DNA from: Clostridiales bacterium | GTDB lineage: Bacteria; Bacillota; Clostridia; Lachnospirales; Lachnospiraceae | Direction of reading: 5' to 3' | DNA: 64,000 nucleotides | NCBI GenBank assembly: GCA_018365455.1 | Contig: JAGZJZ010000004.1 | Span: forward strand, 1 to 64,000 | Part shown: piece by piece, positions 49,201 to 57,240 of the stretch | Position numbering within the stretch: the first letter of the stretch is position 1 | Layout: each line of letters starts with the position of its first letter | Notes under the pieces: model-generated | What the model was told of the DNA's origin: nothing | Seen by the model: only the letters and a program-made list of their open reading frames with translations | The model's database searches: none | Translations under genes and position numbers: made by a program

Positions 49201-50046
49201 CAGGCAGTGGCAGATAACGAGAAAGCGGACCAGCAGCAGATTGATGCAAGTACAGCTGCCCTGGTAAAAGCAATTGCAGGATTGAAGAAGCTGCCGACTC
49301 AGGCAGAGCTGGATGCCCGCGCAGCAGAGCCTGTAATCAACCAGATCAATGGGATCAAAACGGTTACTCTGAAAAGTGAAGCGCTTATAAAAGAAGCGCG
49401 TAATGCATACAACAAACTGACTCCTGCACAGAAAAACCTGGTTAAAAATTATGCGGTTTTAACTGCAGCAGAAACCCGTCTGGAGGAATTAAAATTCCAG
49501 TCTGTCCGGTTAACCTTAAAGGCAGAAGCATATCAGTCGAAGAATATTAAGCTCAGCTGGAAAAAAGCAGCGGATGCGGACGGCTACGTTGTCCAGGTTA
49601 AAAATAAAGGAAAATGGTCAACTGTAAAGACCATAAAAGGAAATGCAAACGTTTCTTATATTCATAAAAAGACTACTGCGGGAAGTAAGTACCAATTTTC
49701 TGTAAAAGCTTATAAAGTAATTAATCATAAAACAATTTACAGCCAGAACCGTACAATTTCCAAAAAAGCAGTTCCGGCAGCACCTATTGCCAAGAGTAAA
49801 ATTACCAAGGGAAGCGTAACGATATCCTGGAGTAAGGTAAGCGGTGCATCTGGCTATGTGGTTATGAAGAAGACTGGGAAGACCTGGAGAAAGGCAGCGG
49901 AATTAAAGTCCGGTAAATTGAATTTTAAAGATAAAGACGTGAAAAAGAAAAAGAGATATACATATAAGGTAAAAGCTTACAAAACTTCTGGCAAAAAAAA
50001 TATTGCAGGCAGTTACAGTGCAGATATCAGCGTAAAAGCGAAATAA
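46231..50046 (+). CDS. Large secreted GH98-like glycosidase with FIVAR and Fn3 domains
   Basis: 1271 residues from ATG 46231 (GGGAGG upstream). Signal peptide (cut near AAAATG), five 16-residue repeats (residues 47-126), a beta-sandwich CBM-like domain (~140-270), a Big_2 Ig-like domain (~275-360), then a ~450-residue TIM-barrel-like catalytic region (LRMTVDNEHPLIIHHMAREM, KPYSAIVIHPGYY, IPFFVMVGNS, WMWFIEGYW) that most resembles GH98, whose known members are blood-group-type endo-beta-galactosidases. FIVAR-like helices and two Fn3 domains end it. The CBM-like domain recurs in the next gene's protein. The GH98 assignment is moderate; secretion and modularity are clear. No LPXTG. Confidence 0.7.
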   Translation: MKWRGKKLTALLAATCLCLSTPLSAAAATGESVSIMENAGTETEAKEYTKPADGVQTETKDEEYTESADGVQSETKDEKYTEPADGVQSETKDEEYTKPADGVQSETKDEEYTKPADDVQTEATDYGYTEAKLDAMTDLASSGWVEVDNKSNQVKYSGKWEVETGDAHIGGDAKQSNAPGAWAEITFTGTGIRWIGQKDTNYGEAKLYLDGKEIARVNAAGTAVMKEDLYTLVGIPFGEHTFRVEAVGPEIQYQNYIEVDAFEYTADTGEVKADTLIVNPDTISLKVGKSTSLSVDVLKGTAHVYNQEVNVASSNEQIVKVNDGFTITGIAIGSAMLTVTSKDLKMEIPVNVMGKAALRMTVDNEHPLIIHHMAREMNPSEATPGPIQGGHDIVTFWNQLPENQKPYSAIVIHPGYYLNVDYPGHMEFLEEQTRLAEENHIPFFVMVGNSFTNNYLSNAKVAEYYQNFEYFMGTAYSELHSAGNRTRLSNEIADKIELAAQYGGYVWVADMNDEGDSVETIINNERFYNTAKENKENLILMSKTTSAWSTNVSYNSFESVTYGAWLSDMCDNYGSLIDSWMWFIEGYWKLYENPDGSIGSHGPEECRGAFAFPELLYPMRMIQESMSGATVYSFEHPFNSTGIRNQIGPVYNHAISKAIDYMLNEKIPDKDEMLAKTKIAYDSTDGSLHSFAGSMGWNVVGTLYGDGGKQGDEKTFMTQTTGRYGILPSIIPRAAQDFKEKNGDILTLTKSDIRNSYNSPEKLRALFDEAYPQTYTGTGYAYKLDNTWYTYNSKWQKEMRQEVTLPTNDSNTDIHVEYDNYTYLLLKEEDNSYKVNLNNFLVDKDDIWEGYIAAGSGATQHWDSDNNDLWPKYLLNNYMPDGVRRDEEFRNTVITLTNQEEAPVIEVIDGMYDSDNNHNQYSAPKITYDAATKEAKISIDSNGWVNFVIHKAVKADKQQLLSKLNEAKGINASLYTSDTFKVLAEAMKAAQAVADNEKADQQQIDASTAALVKAIAGLKKLPTQAELDARAAEPVINQINGIKTVTLKSEALIKEARNAYNKLTPAQKNLVKNYAVLTAAETRLEELKFQSVRLTLKAEAYQSKNIKLSWKKAADADGYVVQVKNKGKWSTVKTIKGNANVSYIHKKTTAGSKYQFSVKAYKVINHKTIYSQNRTISKKAVPAAPIAKSKITKGSVTISWSKVSGASGYVVMKKTGKTWRKAAELKSGKLNFKDKDVKKKKRYTYKVKAYKTSGKKNIAGSYSADISVKAK
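46369..46608 (+). repeat. Five 48-bp coding tandem repeats
   Basis: Five in-frame units (46369, 46417, 46465, 46513, 46561), each encoding a variant of EYTKPADGVQSETKDE. Units are highly similar at the DNA level with variation at the fourth and fifth codons (KP, ES, EP). They form a hydrophilic spacer just after the signal peptide and are a likely length-polymorphic site. Confidence 0.92.
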
Positions 50047-50063
50047 TCACAGGAAATAAATAC

Positions 50064-50106
50064 ACAGCCGGACTTGAATAGTAGAATAACTATCTGGTCC
50101 GGCTGT
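50064..50106 (+). terminator. Hairpin between the two secreted glycosidase genes
   Basis: Perfect 10-bp stem ACAGCCGGAC / GTCCGGCTGT with additional inner pairing ATAGT/ACTAT. No T tract follows, so it is more likely an mRNA-stabilising or weakly attenuating hairpin inside a two-gene operon than a full terminator. Confidence 0.6.
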
Positions 50107-50145
50107 AGCTGAATCGTGTCTGGAAATCAGAAAGGAAAAAGTACG

Positions 50146-53100
50146 ATGAAGAATAAAACTTTTGCAATGATTGGGGCACTTCTAATGTTTGCAGGCACAT
50201 TGGGCGTGAACGGATTACATGTAAAAGCCTCGCCAAACGGGGCAGAACAGATAACAGGGAACGGAGTATCCGTGATATTTTCCCGGGAAGAGGGGACGGT
50301 GCAGTTATTCCGTACAGATGCGGATGGGAACCAGACAGTAATGACCCAAAGGTCCCAGGTCTCCATCCCGGTGGTGAACGGGCAGGAAGTAACGGATTTT
50401 TCGGACTTTCAATGTGAAGTACAGGAGAACGTAACCGGGGCTGCGGGAGCGGGGAGCCGGATGACAATCATCTCTGTTTCCAAAGATACAGGGCTTCAGA
50501 GGTCGGTAGTGATCCAAACCGTGGATGAAGTCAAAGGCCTGCTTCATATCAGCACTTCCTATAAGGCATTGGCAGAAGAGGTAAATGCGGAGGGATTTAT
50601 TGACAGCAGATTCAGCCTGGATCATCCATCAAATACGGTGTGGAGTTATAATGGCGGAGGTGAGGGATCACAGAGCTGGTATGATACTCTGCAAAAAATA
50701 GATCTTATGGATGGCGAAAGCTTCTACCGGGAAAATTTGCAGGATGACACTGCAGCAGGTATTCCGGCGGCGGATATCTATGGGGAACAGGGGGGAGTCA
50801 CCGTGGGAGACGCCAGTGTAACCCGCAGGCAGCTTTCCACGCCGGTAAATGAAAGGAACGGTTCCGTTGAAGTGTCCGTGAAACATCCGGGCGCAGTGCT
50901 TACTGCCCATACGAAAACGGAGATCAGCCAGAGCTTTGTCAATGTACACAGCGGGGATTATTATTCGGGGCTGCGGGGATATGCGGACGGAATGAAGCAG
51001 ATTGGGTTTACCACACTTTCCCGGGAACAGATTCCCGAAAGCAGCTATGTACTCCGCTGGGAGAGCTGGGGGTGGGAATTTGACTGGACAGTGGATCTTA
51101 TTATCAATAAACTGGACGAGCTAAAGGAGATGGGCGTCAAACAGATTACCCTGGATGACGGGTGGTATAATGCAGCAGGTGAATGGGGGCTGAACAGCTG
51201 GAAGCTCCCCAATGGGGCTGCAGATATGCGCCGTTTAACGGATGCAATCCATGAAAGGGGGATGACTGCAGTCTTGTGGTGGCGCCCCTGTGACGGTGGC
51301 AGAGAAGACAGCGCATTGTATCAGGAGCATCCGGAGTATTTTATTAAAAATCAGGACGGCAGCTTTGGACGGCTGGCTGGTCCGGGACAGTTTAATAGTT
51401 TTCTGGGCAGCTGTGGTTATGCACTGTGCCCGTTGTCAGAAGGAGCAGTACAGAGCCAGGTTGATTTTATTAACCGTGCGATGAATAACTGGGGATTTGA
51501 CGGATTTAAAAGTGATTACGTCTGGAGCCTGCCAAAGTGTTACAGCCAGGAACACCGCCACGCCCGCCCGGAAGAATCCACAGAGCAGCAGGCACAGTTC
51601 TACCTGGCAGTTTATGAGGCGATGACAGCAAATAACCCGGATGCTTTTCATCTTCTCTGCAACTGTGGAACACCTCAGGATTTCTATTCGCTTCCCTATG
51701 TAACGCAGGTTCCCACAGCCGATCCGACCTCTGTAGACCAGACCAGGAGAAGGGTCAAGGCATATAAAGCACTGTGCGGCGATTATTTCCCGGTTACCAC
51801 CGACCATAACGAAGTCTGGTATCCGTCTACCGTGGGAACGGGCGCCATTCTAATTGAAAAACGCGACCTGTCAGGATGGGAGGAAGAGGAGTATGCCAAA
51901 TGGCTTAAAATTGCACAGGAAAACGAATTGTATAAAGGCACATTTATCGGGGATTTATACAGCTATGGATACGATCCTTATGAAACATATACGGTGGATA
52001 AAGATGGAGTCATGTACTATGCATTCTATAAAGATGGCAACCGGTACCGCCCGGATGGCAACCCGGATATTGAATTAAAAGGTCTGGAAGATGGGAAGCT
52101 GTACCGCATCGTAGATTATGTAAATAATGTTGTAGTTGCCACAAACGTAACCACCAGTAATGCCGTATTTTCTTACCCGTTCAGCAATTATTTATTAGTA
52201 AAAGCAGTGGAAATCAGCGAACCGGATACTGAGGGCCCTGGGCCTGTACCGGATCCGGCGGGTACTGTAACGGTGGAAGAGAGTGCTCCTGAACTGGAAT
52301 ATTCGGGAAGTTGGGTCACAGAGGAAAATGAAGGGTACCATGGAGGCGGCGCCTGCTATACAAAGGAAGCAGAAGCTTCTGTAGAATTAGAGTTTTACGG
52401 TACAGGTGCTGCCTGGTATGGACAGCATGACGTTAACTTTGGCACTGCCCGTATATATATAGATGGAACATATGTGGAGACCGTTTCCTGTATGGGAACA
52501 CCCGGAATTAACATCAAACTGTATGAAATCAACGATCTTAAGCTGGGCTCACACAGGATCAAAATAGAGTGTGAGACCCCGGTAATTGACATAGACAGGC
52601 TGACCTATACCAAAGGTAAAGAGATTCCATCTAAATTAAGGACAGGAGATCTCCGGGCACTGGCTGATCTTGCAAACCAGTACGATATGAACAGTTTTGA
52701 AGACGGCAGTTACAAAGACCAGATGGGGGTATCCTTAGTTCGGGCTAACCAGCTTCTGGAAGCGGATAACGTATCCCAGAGTGCTGTAAATGAAGAGCAG
52801 AAGTACCTTCTGAATGCTATGCTTAAATTAAGAAAAAAAGTACATAAGGATTGGATCGGACTTTCGGGACCGGTACCCGGGGAAGTACCGACAGAGGACA
52901 TCAGCAGAGAAAATCTTGCAAAAGTAATTTCCTATACAGAACAACTGGAAAAGGATCGGATAATCCCGGTTGTGAAAGGACAGCTTAGTACATCTTATGA
53001 ACAGGCAGTTTCCATATCAGAACGCCAGGATGCATCCCAGACAGAAATAGACAGGGCATGGTCATCATTAATGAATGCAGTGCAGTATAGCGGCTATACG

Positions 53101-53997
53101 CAGGGATCCAAAGAAAAGCTGTCCGCATTGCTGGATGAATGTAAAAAACTAAATACTGACATTTATAAAGACACAGTTGCTTTTTTGGCATCTTTAGAGG
53201 CAGCAGAGAAAGTATATCAGGACGAAAACGCAATGGATGGGGAAATCAGCGACTACATTGGACAGTTACAAAAAGCAAAGGATCAACTGGAGTTAAAAGA
53301 TCCGGTAAATCCGCCCGATCCGGACCCGGATCCTGATCCCAAGCCCAAGCCGGACCCTGCACCTAATCCCAACCCGGACCCTGCACCTAATCCCAAGCCG
53401 GACCCTTCACCTAACCCCAAGCCCGATCCGTCACCCGGTCCAAACCCTGATCCGGTTCTAAAAAAGCCCGAACAGGTAGCAGGGGTAAAGGTAAAAGCAG
53501 GGACGGCGTCTCTTACAGTTTCCTGGAAGAAACTGCATAATGCCAAATCTTACAAGGTGTATATCCATAAAAGCGGGAAATGGCGTCTGGCTGGAAAAAC
53601 CACAAAGACATCCTATCAAATAAAGAAACTGGCATCCGGAACCAGATACACAATAAAAGTAGCCGCAGTCAATAAATTTGGACAGGGTAAATATTCCCAG
53701 CAGGTATATACGGCAGCGAAGCCTGAAAAAGTGAAATTAAAATCAGTCAGCAGGTACCGCACCACAAAAGTAAAGTTAAACTACGGAAAAGTAAAAGCAG
53801 GCGGCTATGAAATCTGGATGAAGGTGGGAAGCCACGCTTATAAAAAAGCAGGTACCAGTTCAAAGACAATTGCAGTAAAAGGAGGATTAAAAAAAGGAAA
53901 AACATACTACTTTAAAGTCAGAGCTTATGTTAAGAACAAAAATAAGGTGATTTATGGCAGTTTTTCTAATGTAAAGAAGTATAAAAGAATAATATAA
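50146..53997 (+). CDS. Secreted GH36-like alpha-galactosidase with accessory domains
   Basis: 1283 residues from ATG 50146 (AAAGGAA upstream). Signal peptide, N-terminal beta-supersandwich (~35-290), (beta/alpha)8 melibiase-type domain (~300-690) with ITLDDGWY, TAVLWWRPCDGG and GFDGFKSDYVW, where Asp457 is the candidate nucleophile, and CNCGTP. Then a CBM-like domain (~710-825), related to that of the upstream protein, a helical FIVAR-like region (~840-1045), a Pro-Asp/Lys-rich linker (~1047-1105) and two Fn3 domains. Expected to remove terminal alpha-galactose or alpha-GalNAc outside the cell, probably on the same glycan as the GH98-like protein. The family call is good; the exact sugar is not readable. 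Confidence 0.82.
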   Translation: MKNKTFAMIGALLMFAGTLGVNGLHVKASPNGAEQITGNGVSVIFSREEGTVQLFRTDADGNQTVMTQRSQVSIPVVNGQEVTDFSDFQCEVQENVTGAAGAGSRMTIISVSKDTGLQRSVVIQTVDEVKGLLHISTSYKALAEEVNAEGFIDSRFSLDHPSNTVWSYNGGGEGSQSWYDTLQKIDLMDGESFYRENLQDDTAAGIPAADIYGEQGGVTVGDASVTRRQLSTPVNERNGSVEVSVKHPGAVLTAHTKTEISQSFVNVHSGDYYSGLRGYADGMKQIGFTTLSREQIPESSYVLRWESWGWEFDWTVDLIINKLDELKEMGVKQITLDDGWYNAAGEWGLNSWKLPNGAADMRRLTDAIHERGMTAVLWWRPCDGGREDSALYQEHPEYFIKNQDGSFGRLAGPGQFNSFLGSCGYALCPLSEGAVQSQVDFINRAMNNWGFDGFKSDYVWSLPKCYSQEHRHARPEESTEQQAQFYLAVYEAMTANNPDAFHLLCNCGTPQDFYSLPYVTQVPTADPTSVDQTRRRVKAYKALCGDYFPVTTDHNEVWYPSTVGTGAILIEKRDLSGWEEEEYAKWLKIAQENELYKGTFIGDLYSYGYDPYETYTVDKDGVMYYAFYKDGNRYRPDGNPDIELKGLEDGKLYRIVDYVNNVVVATNVTTSNAVFSYPFSNYLLVKAVEISEPDTEGPGPVPDPAGTVTVEESAPELEYSGSWVTEENEGYHGGGACYTKEAEASVELEFYGTGAAWYGQHDVNFGTARIYIDGTYVETVSCMGTPGINIKLYEINDLKLGSHRIKIECETPVIDIDRLTYTKGKEIPSKLRTGDLRALADLANQYDMNSFEDGSYKDQMGVSLVRANQLLEADNVSQSAVNEEQKYLLNAMLKLRKKVHKDWIGLSGPVPGEVPTEDISRENLAKVISYTEQLEKDRIIPVVKGQLSTSYEQAVSISERQDASQTEIDRAWSSLMNAVQYSGYTQGSKEKLSALLDECKKLNTDIYKDTVAFLASLEAAEKVYQDENAMDGEISDYIGQLQKAKDQLELKDPVNPPDPDPDPDPKPKPDPAPNPNPDPAPNPKPDPSPNPKPDPSPGPNPDPVLKKPEQVAGVKVKAGTASLTVSWKKLHNAKSYKVYIHKSGKWRLAGKTTKTSYQIKKLASGTRYTIKVAAVNKFGQGKYSQQVYTAAKPEKVKLKSVSRYRTTKVKLNYGKVKAGGYEIWMKVGSHAYKKAGTSSKTIAVKGGLKKGKTYYFKVRAYVKNKNKVIYGSFSNVKKYKRII

Positions 53998-54004
53998 AAT
54001 GCAA

Positions 54005-54050
54005 AAGCGGCGTGCAGGGAAAAAGATGATCCTCTGTGCGCCGCTTATTG
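54005..54050. terminator. Bidirectional terminator between convergent genes
   Basis: AAGCGGCG (54005-54012) with CGCCGCTT (54039-54046), extended inward by about six further pairs including G-U. It separates the plus-strand glycosidase from the minus-strand cyclophilin. Confidence 0.8.
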
Positions 54051-54076
54051 TATTTTCATTATAATTAGAAGACAGA

Positions 54077-54820
54077 TTAATCAACTACCTTAATGCTTTC
54101 AATGGTAGGCTGGTCTTCCGGATTTACCGTTCCGTTACTATCCTGAACCTTTGTATCTTCACAGATCTTATCTACAATTTCCATTCCCTCAGTTACATAA
54201 CCGAATACCGCATAATCACCGTCTAAAAAATCACTGTCTTCGTGAACGATGAAGAACTGGGAACTGGCACTGTCCATATCCTGGGAGCGTGCCATAGATA
54301 TTGCGCCTCTGGTATGCTTCAGTGGATTTTCAACGCCGTTATTGGAAAATTCGCCTTTGATCTTCTCATCAGAACCACCCATGCCGGTTCCTTCCGGGTC
54401 ACCGCCCTGGATCATAAATCCGCTGATAATGCGGTGGAAAGTAAGATTGTCATAGAACCCGCTTTTAGCCAGATTCACAAAATTTGTTACGGAAATAGGA
54501 GCATTGTCTGCATCTAATTCTACCTTGATGGTACCGTAGTCCTTCACCGTGATTTCTACGTGATGCTTACCGGAAAGTAAGGTTGAATCGGCAGAAGCAT
54601 CAGCCTCGGTGGTAACGGTTGTGTCAGCTGCGGCAGATTCGGAAGCATTTGTTTCGGATTCGCTGGCTGCTTTAGTTGTTTCTGTTTCACTGGACTTCAC
54701 TGTTTCTGTCTGTGCCGTAGTGCTGCTTTGCGTCTCGGATGCAGAATCCTTTTGCCCGCATCCTGTGAAAACGGCGGCAGCGAGTAAAAGAGCGCCCAGC
54801 ATAATAAATGGTTTTTTCAT
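54077..54820 (-). CDS. Cyclophilin-type peptidyl-prolyl isomerase lipoprotein
   Basis: 247 residues. Lipoprotein signal peptide with lipobox VFTGC (Cys near 21), a Ser/Thr/Glu-rich linker to about residue 85, then a cyclophilin domain: FVNLAKSGFYDNLTFHRIIS, FMIQGGDP, SMARSQDMDSASSQFFI and AVFGYVTEGMEIVDKI. It should assist folding of secreted proteins at the outer membrane face, a fitting role in a cell exporting several proteins above 1200 residues. The catalytic Arg (FHR) and the QGGDP motif are intact. Confidence 0.95.
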   Translation of the reverse strand: MKKPFIMLGALLLAAAVFTGCGQKDSASETQSSTTAQTETVKSSETETTKAASESETNASESAAADTTVTTEADASADSTLLSGKHHVEITVKDYGTIKVELDADNAPISVTNFVNLAKSGFYDNLTFHRIISGFMIQGGDPEGTGMGGSDEKIKGEFSNNGVENPLKHTRGAISMARSQDMDSASSQFFIVHEDSDFLDGDYAVFGYVTEGMEIVDKICEDTKVQDSNGTVNPEDQPTIESIKVVD

Positions 54821-54940
54821 AATATAAACTTGTCCTTTCTCTAATTGGTTGTACGGTAATATTATATTACATAAAACTATATAAAGTAAATAGAAAACAA
54901 CAAGGTTTCGTTCGGCAATGCGGAATATCCAGGTGTTCCA

Positions 54941-56230
54941 TCATGCAGGCACAAGTGTAAAGTAAAATACTGAGCCGCCGCCAGGGTTGTCTTCAACCCA
55001 GATTTTTCCCTGATGAAGACGGATAATTTCGCTGGCGATACAAAGACCTAGACCAAAATGTTCCCTGTCTTTACGAGCCTGGTCAGCACGGAAAAAGCGC
55101 AAAAAAATCTTTTGCTTCAGATCATCCGGAATGCCATAACCCTGATCGGCAACCCAAAGCTTCAGCTTTCCGCCGATAAGACAGATACCCAGAGTTATAG
55201 AACAGCCCGCTGACGAATAGCTCATTGCATTATTCAGAAGAATAGAAAGCACCTGTTCAATTCGCTGACTGTCACAGCAGCATTGGGGAAGGGAATCATC
55301 CGGCAGGCTGATTTGCAAAGTCATGCCACGGTTCCTTGCTAAGGGACTAAATTTCTCATACACATCCAGTAACAGAGTATCCAGCTGTGTATCTTCAAAG
55401 CGGACTGACCAAGACTGGTTATCGGCATTTGCCAGCGTCAACATGTCATCAATCAGACGTTTCATACGGCTGCCCTCACTTTCGATTGCTTCATAGAAAA
55501 CGGGCATGTCCTCTTTATCGGCTGCTTTTAATGCGGTGATGCTGGCGAGCATAACTGAAAGGGGAGAACGAAGCTCATGGGAAGCAGCGGCCACAAACTG
55601 CACCTGCCGTTTCCGGCTTTCTTCAATTGGGAAAAGCATCTTCCTGGTAAATTTTCTGGCAAAGAGGAACAGTAATAGTATAGCAGTAATGTCTATACAG
55701 AGAAATGTCAGGCGCAGCTGAAAGATTTGTGTGAACAGCTGGGAACGGTCAAACAAAATGACAGCGCATAATATACCGGTTGAATTAGGCAGGGAAGCTA
55801 CGGATACATAATATTTTTTGTTTAGAAAAGTGATGCCAAAGTCCAGGTATTTTATCATTCTCCTGGATATCGGAGGATTTGCAATATTGAACTTATAAAC
55901 ATTTTTTGCAGTCTGGTATGCGGTGTCAATCAGTTCCTTCTGCCCTGAGTCCGACCCCATTTGGTTTTGGAACAGCAGCGTTCCTTTTTCAAAAAGTGCA
56001 ATGGAATAATAGCGGTTATCAGCCAGGCGCATGAGTTTCTCATGGTCAATGATATTTTGTCCGTCCAGGTAGGTGAGGATAGCGTTTTGATTTTTATCAA
56101 AGACAGAGGATTCGTTTTTCGTTAATAGACTTTCAAACACAAGCAGTCCGGCAAGGGACATTACAATCAGGATTGCGCTTGTGACAAACGTGTGAAAAAG
56201 AGTCATTTTTAAGTATATTTTATGAAACAT
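54941..56230 (-). CDS. Sensor histidine kinase
   Basis: 429 residues. Membrane helices near residues 10-32 and 170-195 enclose a ~135-residue extracytoplasmic sensor domain. HisKA motif ASHELRSPLSV with His218, then the HATPase N box (LNNAMSYSS), G1 (VADQGYGIPD) and G2 (HFGLGLCIASEI). There is no HAMP domain. It follows the response regulator gene with no gap and is divergent from the binding-protein-like lipoprotein gene at 57241, a plausible ligand-presenting partner (inference). Confidence 0.93.
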   Translation of the reverse strand: MFHKIYLKMTLFHTFVTSAILIVMSLAGLLVFESLLTKNESSVFDKNQNAILTYLDGQNIIDHEKLMRLADNRYYSIALFEKGTLLFQNQMGSDSGQKELIDTAYQTAKNVYKFNIANPPISRRMIKYLDFGITFLNKKYYVSVASLPNSTGILCAVILFDRSQLFTQIFQLRLTFLCIDITAILLLFLFARKFTRKMLFPIEESRKRQVQFVAAASHELRSPLSVMLASITALKAADKEDMPVFYEAIESEGSRMKRLIDDMLTLANADNQSWSVRFEDTQLDTLLLDVYEKFSPLARNRGMTLQISLPDDSLPQCCCDSQRIEQVLSILLNNAMSYSSAGCSITLGICLIGGKLKLWVADQGYGIPDDLKQKIFLRFFRADQARKDREHFGLGLCIASEIIRLHQGKIWVEDNPGGGSVFYFTLVPA

Positions 56231-56902
56231 TCAGGCCTCCAGACGATATCCGATCCCCCGGATCGTTTTAATGGTTAGACAGCTGTTTACGGTACGCAGG
56301 CGTCTCCTTAAAAAATGAATATAATTATCCAGGTTGCCATCCTCTATTTCTGCATCCGGTCCCCACACCTTTACCAGCAGGAGCATGCGGGTCAGAACCC
56401 GGTTGGGATTTTTTAAAAATACTTCCATCAGCTCCCCTTCTCTTTTGGAAAGGGAGCAGGACTGGTTATCTCTGTACAATACTTTTTCAAGAGGGTAAAA
56501 AGTCACATCGCTACAGGTAATATTCTGGATGATTTCTATTTTTCTGGGGCGCCGGCTGATGCAGCGGATTCTTGCCATGAGTTCTTCGTAAGCAATAGGT
56601 TTTACAATGTAATCATCAGCACCTGTATCTAGTCCCTGAACCCGGTCGTGGATTTCTCCAAGCGCAGTCACCAATATAACCGGTGTCGTGCTGCCGGATT
56701 CTCTTAACCTGGAAAGAAGTGTGGTGCCGCTCATGGATGGCAGCATCCGGTCTAAAAGTATCAGGTCATGGGCGTTCTGATAAGCCAAATAGAGCCCATC
56801 TTCCCCGTTATGGCAAAAATCAACAGAAAACCCATCTTTCTTTAACTTGTAAGATAGTGACTGGCATAGTTTAACATCATCGTCAATAATCAAAATTCGC
56901 AT
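56231..56902 (-). CDS. OmpR/PhoB-family response regulator
   Basis: 223 residues. Receiver domain with the acidic pocket at residues 7-9, phospho-acceptor Asp51 (LILLDRMLPSM) and Lys in VKPIAYEEL, then a winged-helix DNA-binding domain (LSKREGELMEVFLKNPNRVL ... NYIHFLRRRL ... IRGIGYRLEA). AAAGGAG precedes the ATG on the minus strand. It forms a two-component system with the kinase encoded immediately downstream. Confidence 0.95.
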   Translation of the reverse strand: MRILIIDDDVKLCQSLSYKLKKDGFSVDFCHNGEDGLYLAYQNAHDLILLDRMLPSMSGTTLLSRLRESGSTTPVILVTALGEIHDRVQGLDTGADDYIVKPIAYEELMARIRCISRRPRKIEIIQNITCSDVTFYPLEKVLYRDNQSCSLSKREGELMEVFLKNPNRVLTRMLLLVKVWGPDAEIEDGNLDNYIHFLRRRLRTVNSCLTIKTIRGIGYRLEA

Positions 56903-57240
56903 GTTGTTAGGCTCCTTTATATATCACTCAATCCCTTTATCCGGGATATTCTTCCATAAACTGTAAAGTACGTCTGTAAAACAATAATCAAACACAATTA
57001 TCTGATAATCTTTTGACCATTATAACATATGAATGATTCATTTTGTCGGTTTAACGGAAATTAGAGATTAATTAGAGATAAGATAAAGGGTTTTTAGAGG
57101 CAGTGAAAAAAGGTCTGTGTTATAATGGTTTTGCAGGTAAGAAAAAAGTATATTTAAGTATGCCTGGGCAAATCTCCTGCGAAGTGGAGCGTGTAAATAG
57201 AGAAAATGAATATCAGATACGCACCCGGAAAGGATATACA

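Noticed and set aside
53283..53546. Minus-strand Gly/Ser-rich frame over the proline-rich linker
   Set aside because: Antisense of a Pro-Asp/Pro-Asn repeat linker in a clear secreted protein; no independent signals.
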